Assembly (NCBI GenBank): GCA_963855995.1
Contig: OY979729.1
Location: 8,202,115-8,266,114 of the forward strand
DNA: 64,000 bases
Origin: Muricea muricata
Taxonomy: Eukaryota; Cnidaria; Anthozoa; Malacalcyonacea; Plexauridae
Direction of reading: 5' to 3'
The notes below the pieces were generated by a model that was given only the letters and a program-made list of their open reading frames with translations, did no database searches and had not been told where the DNA came from. Position numbers and translations under genes: made by a program. The number at the start of each line of letters is the position of its first letter. Position 1 is the stretch's first letter. Shown here in pieces: positions 14,301-24,500 of this stretch.

Positions 14301-17300
14301 CTACTGGGAATCCGGATTCCACTACTGGGAATCTTAAATCCACTACTGGGGATGCGGAAACTGTTCTAGAATCTTGAATTCCGAAGAGGAACCCCGAATG
14401 CTTGTGCATTCCTTTACGTAGGGGTATTTATAGTGTGTATATCTGGGATTAAAACACGGCCATCTTGCTGATCTTTGATCTTTGCAATAACGTTATTTAG
14501 CGTTATCACTCCTTCTTTCTAAAAGCTTAAGCTCAGGGGGAGTTTTTGATTCTCAGCAGCCAAGAGCGTGGCTGATGAATTATGTGGACCTATGTATCTA
14601 AATAAGTACCTGATTGATTTATTATCCAGATGAATACCTCAATAGTACATGAACGGTATTTATCTAGATGAATACCTCACTAATATATTGGTCACCTATT
14701 TATCTAAGTAGATATACCAAGCAAACGGATTTATTCACCATGGTGTAAGATAAATACACACTAAAAACTGTATCGTAGTATAATAATTTAAGTTAGATAA
14801 ACACCTCTAACGTTCGGTATATAGTGATATACAGTTTATATTTTATATCACTAATGACACCTCGGTCTCTTACGTTGTGTACAAAACACTGTTTTAGGTA
14901 TTGGCAATTCCGGTGGTGACATTGCGGTTGAATTGAGTCGTCATGCGAGCAAAGTATACCTGAGTACCAGGCGTGGAGCATGGGTAGTTTCGAGGATCGC
15001 GGATGGCGGATTACCAGTTGCTATGGTATTTGGTACAAGATTACTGGGTTACATCCCGACTTGGTTATTTGAGTTTGTGGCGACATCCATTACGAACAAG
15101 CGATTTTGTCATACGACGTTTGGTCTTAAACCGAATCATTCTTTCTTTGGTCAACACCCGATGGTAAACGACATGCTTCCTCTTCAAATGATAGCTGGAG
15201 CTTTGACCGTTAAACCGAACGTTTCGCATTTCACGAAAGACGGCGTCCAGTTTGACGACGGTTCGACTGTTGACAAACTCGATGCGGTGATCTTCTGCAC
15301 TGGCTACGATATGAGGTTCCCCTACCTGGAGATCGAGCCGGACATTGTAGCAAAAAATCATGTGAATTTGTACAAGTATGTTTTCCCGCCGTTCTTGAAG
15401 AAGCCTACCTTGGCGATCATTGGAAATATCCAACCCTGGGGCGCTATCAATCCTATTAGCGAGTTGCAATCCAGATTAGCCTGCCGTGTCTTTGGAAAGA
15501 AAGTCCTGTTGCCCGACGAGGAGCAGATGAACGCTGATATTACGATGAAGCGAGAGGCGATGAAGAAACGTTATTATGCCACAAAGCGGCACACAGTACA
15601 GGTAAATAAATGCAAGTAGGTCGAGCGATGGATAATTCAAATTTAAACTACACTCAGATTTAGTGTTGTTTCAGATTGAAGGTTTGTAATTGTTCAATGA
15701 ATGTAAGAGAGTTGTTCGATGTGGGTGGGTTTTACTCGACACTTTTACACAGTGCAACGCTTGCTGGTGGTCCACTTTACACATATTGCCGCATTTGTGT
15801 CTTATGGAAGCGAGCAAATTTTATTAAATTGTATATATGTGGTACCCAACACATGGTCAATACTATATGATGAATACCTAACTTAATATGATAACTGTGT
15901 TCCCATTTGCAGTTGATCACCAAGCGCTAAATGTATGACGTGACTGAAAACCACCGATTAATTTAAACTAAACGGACTAGCAACAACCGACCCCTGCCCC
16001 TGGTGACTGGTCTCGCTCTTATCGATGAGCGTTGAAGCAAGGTTGTCTTTCCAAAAGCGTAAACTGTGAACTATGAGCGTGGAAGAAACAATGGATTATT
16101 GTTCATTTAGGCTCTCATACTCAGAAAATTACCTTCGTAGAAAGTGAATTTGCCCTTATAAGTTTCCTGTATGTGCTCTTAATGCTGTTTTAAAGAAATT
16201 ATTCCGTGTTTAGAGGTGAAAATAAGCAATAAGTCGTCATCCCTTGCGCGCTCATGACAGTTTACGCTTTTGGAAGGACAACCTTTATTGAACGGCGTTT
16301 TCCACTTGCGAACTGTGTTCGTGAGCATAACTCACTAATAGAGCTCAGAGCATAATTACCATCGCAAGTTGTACAATGTTTGTTTCGGGTTTGCTCAAAT
16401 GAAGATGAAGCCTTGGTAGCAAAACAGTTGATAAATCATTTCCTGTTCTAGTTTACTTTCAATGGCACAATCATGTTGTTATTGCTAAGATTGGGTGCTG
16501 TTAATATTGCGAATATTATTTTTCATATATACAACTTCACACCACCTTTTTAATGATGTTAGTCGAACCAACCTGACCGCGCGCGTGGCTGGGTTGGCAG
16601 AGCCTTCTTAAAGATCGTAGTAGGTTCGATTTCCGCGGTGCTCAGGCATACTTTTAGCTTGCCCGGTGTGGATATGAACTCAGAGGGACACCAAAAACAT
16701 TAGAGTTGAAAAAAGTTAGCACAAGTATGAATTTTCAAGTGTTACCTACGGATCAACAGGGAGGTTCCGATTTGACTTCCAGTTCAGATCTTTTTAAGCG
16801 GCAGTCTCAAGCTATTCGAACAACTCCCAAGCTTGAAAATTGTGCAGAAAAACTGAAAAAGAATGGCTGTAGGCGCAAAATAAAGTCTAGTAAAGTGCGG
16901 TTGGTTATGCTTAACTGATGATTGAGTTGGATTTTATTGTCATTTTGGTAAACTGTGACGAAACTACGTCTAATATTGCAATGCATGTTAAAGCCGTAAT
17001 GTGAATAATAATATTACTCGTATGTAGTTACTGAATGCATTTACAATGTATATTTTGGAAAAGTTCAGTCCAGTTTATCAACATTTGAATACTGATTGTA
17101 GACATTGTGGTAAAAATAGCGTGGCACTGCCCTCTTAAATGAATGCAACTAAATATTTAGTGCCAGTCTCCTTTAACGAGCATATATGTACTTTTTAAGG
17201 TCGACTACATCCCGTATTGCGACGAGCTTGCAGAAATGATTGGATGTAAACCTCATCCGAGGTTGTTCCTTACTGATCCACTACTTGCCCTTAAAGTCTT

Positions 17301-17511
17301 TTTCGGTCCCTGTACGCCCCCTCAGTACCGCCTGATGGGTCCAAACCCGTGGCCTGGGGCGAAAGAAGCCATTGAGAAAGCACTCAGCAACACTATTTAT
17401 GCTATAAAAACAAGACACGCCGAGCAGTCTGCAAGTTTTTCAGTGGTGAAGATAGCCTTGATTGTCGCAATTATTGTTGCAATAATCGCTCTAACTTGTT
17501 TTGTAAGTTAA
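11325..17511 (+). CDS. Flavin-containing monooxygenase, 3 exons
   Basis: Exons 11325-11901, 14898-15601 and 17200-17511 join in phase (GT-AG introns) into 530 residues, the usual length of animal FMOs (about 530). These NADPH/FAD enzymes oxygenate soft nucleophiles (N or S compounds) at the endoplasmic reticulum. Visible motifs: FAD-binding GAGGSG at residues 10-15 followed by FEQESYLGGMW; the FMO fingerprint FxGxxxHxxxY as F168, G170, H174, Y178; the NADPH-binding GIGNSGGD from G193, whose glycine codon is split by intron 1; and FCTGY at 325-329 in place of the usual FATGY. The C-terminus ends in a hydrophobic helix (IALIVAIIVAIIAL), the expected membrane anchor. The start is the ATG at 11325, not the GTG just before it. 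Introns 1 and 2 contain mobile elements. The gene looks intact. I cannot say which FMO subtype it is. Confidence 0.93.
12036..12213. mobile_element. Possible MITE in FMO intron 1
   Basis: GTGGCATAGCCAG on the left and CTGACTATGCC on the right are loosely inverted, with GGAGGGTC/CACCTCC just inside. The ends are decayed, and no target duplication is clear. Confidence 0.3.
12636..13002. mobile_element. hAT-like MITE in FMO intron 1
   Basis: The ends CATAGGCGTAC and GTACGCCTATG are exact inverses. The flanks ATTGCATT (12628-12635) and ATTGTATT (13003-13010) match at 7 of 8 bases, fitting an 8-bp hAT-type target duplication. G-rich and C-rich runs sit just inside each end. The interior repeats GTCGGGCAA. 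Confidence 0.72.
13054..13488. mobile_element. MITE with TTAAAGGAGCAGTGTCAC ends
   Basis: The left end TTAAAGGAGCAGTGTCAC and right end GTGACACTGCTGCTTTAA are inverses with one mismatch. The interior has no recognisable coding sequence. It lies in FMO intron 1, 51 bp after another MITE. Confidence 0.65.
14120..14390. repeat. GGAATCC minisatellite in FMO intron 1
   Basis: About twelve tandem copies of a roughly 21-bp unit of the form GGAATCCACTACTGGGAATCC, with substitutions. Both strands are open through it, giving low-complexity frames (for example repeated LLGIRNP), but this is a consequence of the repeat. A related unit occurs in inverse orientation at 25480-25740. Confidence 0.9.
16040..16295. 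mobile_element. MITE in FMO intron 2
   Basis: AAGGTTGTCTTTCCAAAAGC near the left edge is mirrored by GCTTTTGGAAGGACAACCTT at the right, with AAACTGT/ACAGTTT continuing the inverted repeat. Non-coding. Confidence 0.6.
16572..16705 (+). mobile_element. tRNA-derived SINE-like element
   Basis: Contains an A-box-like TGGCTGGGTTGG and, about 40 bases later, a B-box-like GGTTCGATTTC, as in RNA polymerase III promoters of tRNA-derived SINEs. The following AGCTTGCCCGGTGTGGATAT...GGACACCA resembles a tract at about 20465-20505 (AGCTTGTCCGGAGCGGATAT...AACACCA), a second, more decayed copy. The acceptor stem is not intact, so it is not a functional tRNA gene. Confidence 0.5.
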
Positions 17512-18789
17512 CATTCCATGGGCATCGGGTGTTTTAGATGAGATAAAAGTTATAAACACAATGTCAGCAAAAGCCTGCGATACTAAAGGATGCATACGCA
17601 AAAATGTAAGTAAATTGAGTTGATGTCTATTACACAGAATTTTGTACAGAAATTCATCCTCTTAATCGTACAGTATAATTACATAGAAATGATCCTCTTT
17701 GGGTGTCTGGCAGATAATAGACAATATTAACGAATTATGGTATTATTTATGATATTAGAGTTTAGAGATATTAGACTTTAGAGATATTAGACTTTAGTAT
17801 AGTATATTTCTTTAGTAAATAATGGTTTTCAAGTATTTTGATTGGTTGTCTGACCAGTAAATATGAGGCATTATTTACTAGTTGGCTTTTTTTTCAAAAT
17901 GGCCGCCAATGGGTAATAATTCCGTGTTCCTCAATATGGCGGCGAATATAAATCCTCCAAACCCTAATCCTAACCAGCGTTTTATTTATCATGTTTTAGC
18001 TTTGATGGATTGAAGACTTGATTAGATTTAGGGCTTGGATTAAAATTTAATTTCGCGTACTGAGAACACGGAATATTACCCGCCAATGCAAGTCGTTTTG
18101 ATGTTTTATCCTTTTTCCAAAATTAACAGATAGAAAAAAAAATGCATCAATACAAAGTCAAAAAATATAAACAAACTTTGATGTTAAACTATCTGAAGGT
18201 AATAGATCGTCTGCAAATAACTTATTAAATACTTTTTTCACCATTTGAAAATTACAAATAAACTTTAGTCTTAATTTATAAACAATCTGTGGAAACACCA
18301 CGTTAATTTTAATTGATTTTATTATGAATTTTCCACAGTAAACTGTTCACAAAAGAAGTGCATTTTATACATGTTTTACTAAAGAAATTATACTAAAACA
18401 ATTATTCGCCTCAGGCTCAGTGATTATGGTGAATATTCACCAATAATGACTTCGCCTTCGGCAAATAATTTTAATTATTTAAAAATATTAATGACTTATG
18501 GTATCAACTATGGTATTAGAGTGTAGAGATTATAGACAATGTTGTGATATCAACTGGTATTGTAGATTTAATCGAGTGAGCAAAAACACCCGGCGCTGGT
18601 TGTGTGATAGGCGGATAGCGTTATCCATTGAATAGTGTTTTTCAACTGCCATAGAAAGGCAAAAAGCAATGGGTATCTTTAATGTAGGTTTTACCAGTTG
18701 GTGAACATGTTTACAAAGTTAACAAATTACTATCATATCCGGTGGCTATAGCGCTATTTACCTTTCGTACAACCGAACCCTGAACTTTT

Positions 18790-18985
18790 ATCGCGGATCG
18801 GTAGCTGTGTATGTTTACGATTAATATTTGTCGGGAAAAGCTTTGTCTGTTTTTTGTTATCGCGGATCGGTAGCTGTGTATGTTTACAATTAATATTTGT
18901 CGGGAAAAGCTTTGTCTGTTTTTGTTCTTTGCCTGACGTCCGCGGATTGGTAGCTGTGTATGTTTACGATTAATATTTGTCGGGA
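18790..18985. repeat. Three tandem copies of a ~61-69-bp unit
   Basis: Three copies of a unit containing GCGGATCGGTAGCTGTGTAT and TTAATATTTGTCGGGAAAA. The third copy has GCGGATTGG and is preceded by a short unrelated insert. No coding potential. Confidence 0.85.
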
Positions 18986-20516
18986 AAAACTTTCAAGGAT
19001 TGTTCGCTTGATGTTTAAGAAAATAACATATGTTTTAGGATGCCTTACTACAACGCTGAAACTAGGGGGTATATCCACCATGTAAGACCTGTGCTAAAGT
19101 TATTATTCTTTAGTGTTGAATACGAGCTTTTATGCCATACATATAGAGATTTGCGCAAGCTAAACGGGTGAAATAAAAATCGTATTTTCACTGTTGGGAA
19201 GCGAATAAGCGTTTTCATTGGCCGTACGATTTTTTTCACTGGTGAAAATTTATTGTATCAGCATTTTGATTGGCTATACGGTTTTTCTCATGCACTAGTG
19301 AAGAAAATCGTAATTGTTATTTTGCTCACAACATGGCTGCCATGTTGGGGAAGTAGCGAAAGGGTATTTGGCTTTTATGTCTAAAAGAAGAAGAGTTTCC
19401 CCAATAAAAAACATGAAACGGAAAGAAGAACAGCTTTGACTCACTATTTAGGCCAAATAATGGAGAAACAAATGGTATGATTCTGTTTTGAGAGTTCAAT
19501 ATTTTGTTTCGACATTGTTCGCCTTTGACAGGTTTCCAGTTTTAAAATAATCTCCATATGTTTGGCATAAACAAATTACTGCATGGTTGGCTCGTTTGTG
19601 CGATTTTTATTATGCACTTGTTGCTAAATTCACTCGTTCGCTGTGCTCACTCGTTCGTTTAGCAATCTTTCACAACTCGTGCATAAAAATTGTACGCACT
19701 CGCTAACCATGCAGTAATCTCTATTTACTCATCACTGGCCATCATTTTAAGTTCCTATGTCCATGACACAAAATTTTGTCCAATATTTTCCTGATCATAA
19801 CATAATGTCACTTAAATTATACACATACGAATGGACTAAAAAATGTGAGCTAAAGCGCTAATGGTGCGGCCAGTTACGCTTTATTTTGAAATCCAGTGGC
19901 TGGGCTTCCTGAAATTATACAGAAATTTTTTGAGAAAATCAGTAAAGTAAGCTCCAAAATTCGCAGTTGACTGTAGCTTCGCTTTCAATATATTCCAGGC
20001 TAGGGGAGCAGTTGTTCAGATGTCGATTATTAATCCTTTGTTAATGTGTTAATGTAAAATTCAAAGTTTCTCTGCAGCTTGTTTATAACAATGGAAATAT
20101 TTCTTCAGAAATATTGTCTAGATGAATAGTAGTTTCGGTTTCTAAGAAACCCAAGAAACAGAAGTGTATAAATACAGAAACTGAGAGTGGGTTAAACTTT
20201 AACCAAGGATTAGTGCTAACCCAGCTTTGAACGACTCACCCCAGGACTTTTTATTTACATTTTTTAAAGAAGAACAGCAATGTGACAGTGGCGATAACAA
20301 CATCAAGAAGTTTGGAAGACGTTACTGCTCTTGTTTAATTAAAATATATAAATATACAAAGTCCTGAAATATATGTCAGTTCCAAAGTGAAGCGTATATC
20401 AGGCCGTATAACAGATGTCTCTATTAGCGCTTTTAATAGCTCGCGTTTCCATGCCACAAAATAAGTTCAGCTTGTCCGGAGCGGATATGGAACTCGAAGT
20501 AACACCACAAATGTTA

Positions 20517-20625
20517 CTTTCATCTTATTACATAACACTAACTAGATACATTATTACATAACACTAACTAGATACATAATTACATAACACTAACTAGATA
20601 CATAATTACATAACACTAAGATACA
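20517..20625. repeat. Tandem 27-bp repeat
   Basis: Four copies of ATTACATAACACTAACTAGA-type units (period about 27 bp), the last one shortened. Confidence 0.85.
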
Positions 20626-20644
20626 TAAAAATCACGATGGTTTA

Positions 20645-21308
20645 CAGTCGCGGCAATACAAGCGTTCGGAAAATATTTGACCAATTCACTTGCTCAAGTT
20701 TAGCAGTTCGTCTGATCAGTTCCTCCAGTTATTCCACAAATTTTGAAAAGTTCGTTAAAATGTTCACGACTTCCTGTTTATTGGCCAATCAGAATGGTCA
20801 CGAATAAGATATACAATAATGGAATAATTCCTTGGGACACTAATGGAAATCTACGCGCGTGATTGGATTAAATAAAAATAAAAATATTAAATATGTGATT
20901 CACCAACAACAAACTCTGATCACGCATCGATTTAAATTTTACCCCCCCCCCCTTTATCCCCACCGACCAATGTTGGTCCTGTACAGTGTTTTTTGGCCTG
21001 AAAACAATATAGATATTCTCTGTGTATGTGTTGTCGTTCCCCAGAGCCAACATTGGCAGGTGGGGGAAGGGGAGGGGAGAAAATATAGCGATATTTTTAA
21101 CGTTAATTGCTATTTTAACATGAAGAATAATAACTATGTTCTACCTTGTTCCAAACGAATTATTCCATGATTGTAGCATTCTGATTGGTCAATTAACAGG
21201 AAGTTGTGAACTTTTAAGGAACTTCTTCAAAATTTTGAGGAATTGATCTGAGGAACTGCTAAACTTGAGCAAATGAATTGGTCAAATATTTTCGGAACGC
21301 CACGACTG
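20645..21308. mobile_element. Nested MITE with ~150-bp inverted ends
   Basis: The left end CAGTCGCGGC and right end GCCACGACTG begin long inverted repeats containing AAAATATTTGACCAATTCA and its inverse. Inside them is a second inverted pair (TGGAATAATTCC near 20819 and GAATTATTCCA near 21157). That pair encloses the CAATGTTG/CAACATTG core with C-rich and G-rich runs, so one element sits in another. A more compact copy of the outer family is at 63655-63972. It lies just downstream of the sedoheptulokinase stop codon. Confidence 0.65.
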
Positions 21309-21506
21309 CAGATTGCTTATTCTTCGAACTTTGATTCCTTTCGATGTAATGTTCTCAGACACCTAACGCCAAGAGCCCTGACTGCTGGAAAACCTCGTCA
21401 ACAGAAGTAAGAGTCTTCCGACGATCTACCTCACGCGTATCTGATTGGTTAACAACATAGATTGAAAGCTCTGATTGGTTGGCGGTCCGGCATAGTGGTG
21501 GTGGAG

Positions 21507-24500
21507 TTAAATTCGAACTTCCACATTAGACATAGCCGCACCCACTGCGGCGTCCGAATCAGCGCACATCACAAATTCCTGACGAAAAACAGCCTGGACA
21601 TTTTCCTGCAGCATTTTATTCTGAAGCAATGCATTGCCGGTGCCGACGAGTTTCTTAATTTCGTATTTTTTCAAAAATCCGCCCATCAAGGATTTGATGT
21701 TGAGCAATACACCTGAGCAAATGGAATTGTAAACATTCCCAAGAGACAAGGAACCAGGAATAATATCGCTGACAGAAGCCGTTTGATTTGGATCGTGTCG
21801 CTCTCCCCAAAGTGCAGGATTTACCGTAAGTTTCGTGTGGTCTTTATCACGAATACCACACGTGGAAAGTCTTTCATAAATGTGCCTTTCTGACGGTAAT
21901 TCAACTCCCAAATCTTCCAACCAACTTTTGAGTGTTTTCACGAAAACCGCCAACACGTTCCCACCTATAAAAAGTACTGTATTTTCATTGGCGGCCCAAT
22001 TCATTGTGAAGTTTCAGTAATACATAGAGATCAGTGCGCACATACACAACATACTTCGTAAGTTCTTTACATAGGGAATTATATTTAAGAACTTGCAAGT
22101 TCTGATCTCTATATATTACTGAAACTACATAGTGAATTCGGCCGCCTATGGTATTTTATTACAGCTATTTGCGTCCGAGCACCAAGCGCAAACATTTTTG
22201 CGAGTTATTTTACGTTTGTAACGTGACGAAATTGGTATTTTTTAATAAAAAAGTGACAAAACGTGCATCATAACATGACAGTTGCAGTTACAGAACCGTA
22301 GGGTTTTGCATCTAAACGGCCAAACTTCACGTTACAAACGTAAAAAAACTCGCGAAAATGTTTGCGCTTGGTGCTTGAACGCAAATAGCTGTATGGGATA
22401 CGGCAGGATTGTTCATCCAGAAAGTTACTGTTACTCAAAGTTCAGTAAATGGGTGAAGCCAAGTTAGTTTTTCTGAGTTTTGAGCTGAAATGCTTAACGC
22501 CAAAGATCGGACCCTATATCAATGCAAACTAAAGCTATCAAAAAGTTATATTTAATATAAAAAAAATCAACATTTTTAATAAAAAAAAATCCTAAAAAAA
22601 GAAAACAACTGCAATTTTGTAAAATACGACAAAATTTTTACATCACATACAACTTTTTAATAGCTATCACTTGACATACGGCTAAACTTTTGACGTTAAG
22701 TATTTTAACAGAACTCAAATCGTAGAAAAACTGTATCAAATGGCTTCAATTCCCGGACTTAGCATTCAATTCATTCAATTTCAGTCAATTAATTTTCATT
22801 CAATTCAATTCAGTTTCATTCAATTTCCCTGAATTAGCAAGTCGTATTAATACAGTTCAACGGTCAAGAATAGCACGCCGGGAGATTGATCCTTCTTACC
22901 AGTCAATGCGGCTGCAACAACCAAATAGCAGCCATTAAAATACGGTAACTGATGCAGTGCAGGGTAGGATAGTATCTCACTGGACATTTCATCTTTTTTC
23001 TCAACGTTAATGATTACTGATAGTTGTGCTGATGTGCCAATGTTTAGTACTACAAAAAAAGTTATATAAAAAGGGATGAATGTATAATACATTTGACTAC
23101 GAGCTGGTTGTTCCCTTTTTAAAATTGTATGGAACTACACAAACTGAATAGCAAGCTCCATAATCGTGGGGGAGGAGGCACATATTCATATAGCTGTGTT
23201 CCGACCATAAAAACAATAGATTCAAAGGTGGTTAATTATGCATGTAGAACAAAAATACCTTACTATAGGAAATTAACGATGCACTTTAATAACCCGGATT
23301 TTAATATTCGTTTTTTTTAATTAATGTTAATTACGTCATCGTTAATTTTAAGTACGTAATTTTTACTTATCGTTCATTAAAAAGACCTTGATTTGTTTTA
23401 TACAACAACGGGCGGTGTGCGTATAAGACCGCTAAGCATGATGGTCTCAAACAAAAAATGCCTCATTTGCATTCTAACCGTGGATGGGTCAACAAGTCAA
23501 GCAGCTTTGTTTTGCCATCGTTGTCAATGGGTATAAATGGTTTACAACCCTTTTTAAAAAATTACCAGAAAAAAGTAAACTTATGCGAATTCTGCGGGAA
23601 AACAGCCGCTATCGATGCCTTCTGCTGGATTCACAAGGCTTTAGCTTTAACGTTAACTAAAAACTACATGTACCATTGTAGTTTCTCGTTTAATTTTTAA
23701 TATTAAAGCTTTGTTGTTGTTATGTTTATATTTTGCATACCGCTTTAATGTTATTATTGACGTTCATATAATCATGTTTTAAAACACCTGGAAGCAATCC
23801 CTGTTAACTGGATGTCGCGTTAATAATGTGCATCGTTAATCTCCTATAATCAGGTGTATGACAATACCCTCCAATGTCACCTAAGGCTTGTTTTACGTAT
23901 CGAATGGAATTCAAACAATTGATAAATGAGGTTAGTCATCTACTGTTTGCATCCGTCGCGACTAAAATGCGTCGTGTATTTAAGAACAGACCTAAGGCCT
24001 GTTTAGACCTTGCATTTCTGTTGAATTTATTATCTCGCAGATCCATTTCGTTGCTAAATACGCTCGTCAACAAATGCCACGGATTAAATTCGACTCAAAT
24101 GCAACATCTAAAAAAGGTGCTGTTACACAAAGCGTCGTTACGACACAAGGCGTTTTGCAACACAAGTTGCAAGCGAAATTGTAAGGTTTAACATGTCCCG
24201 CAATCATAAAGTCACGAGACCATTTTGTTGCAAGAAGCATTGCACGAAGTAGAATCAGGTTCTACTTTTCGCAATGATGGCCGCGACGCTGCAACGCATT
24301 TTTAGCCATTGGCATTGCACAGTGTAACAACCGTCTTGCAACTTGCTTCGCATTATATCTGTCGAGCAGCCAATAAAAACTCGCTATTTCAAAATAAATC
24401 TCAGCTTCTACTGAGATTGCGAGACAAGTTGCAACTTACAAGCAACGTTGCGCAGTGTAACATATCTGATCAAGTTGCATATAGTTTCGCAACGCCTTAA

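Larger units (their letters stand above)
17512..20640. other. Intergenic between FMO and SHPK 3' ends
   Basis: No gene is recognised. The stretch holds scattered inverted-repeat debris (for example 17810-18480 and 19150-19330), a three-copy tandem repeat at 18790-18985 and a short 27-bp tandem repeat near 20517-20625. It is the tail-to-tail interval between two convergent genes. Confidence 0.5.

Noticed and set aside
14112..14409. Open frames on both strands with LLGIRNP or FPVVDSG repeats
   Set aside because: Minisatellite artefacts inside an FMO intron.
16580..16650. Functional tRNA gene
   Set aside because: A- and B-box-like motifs are present, but no acceptor stem or complete cloverleaf can be drawn. 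A SINE fits better.
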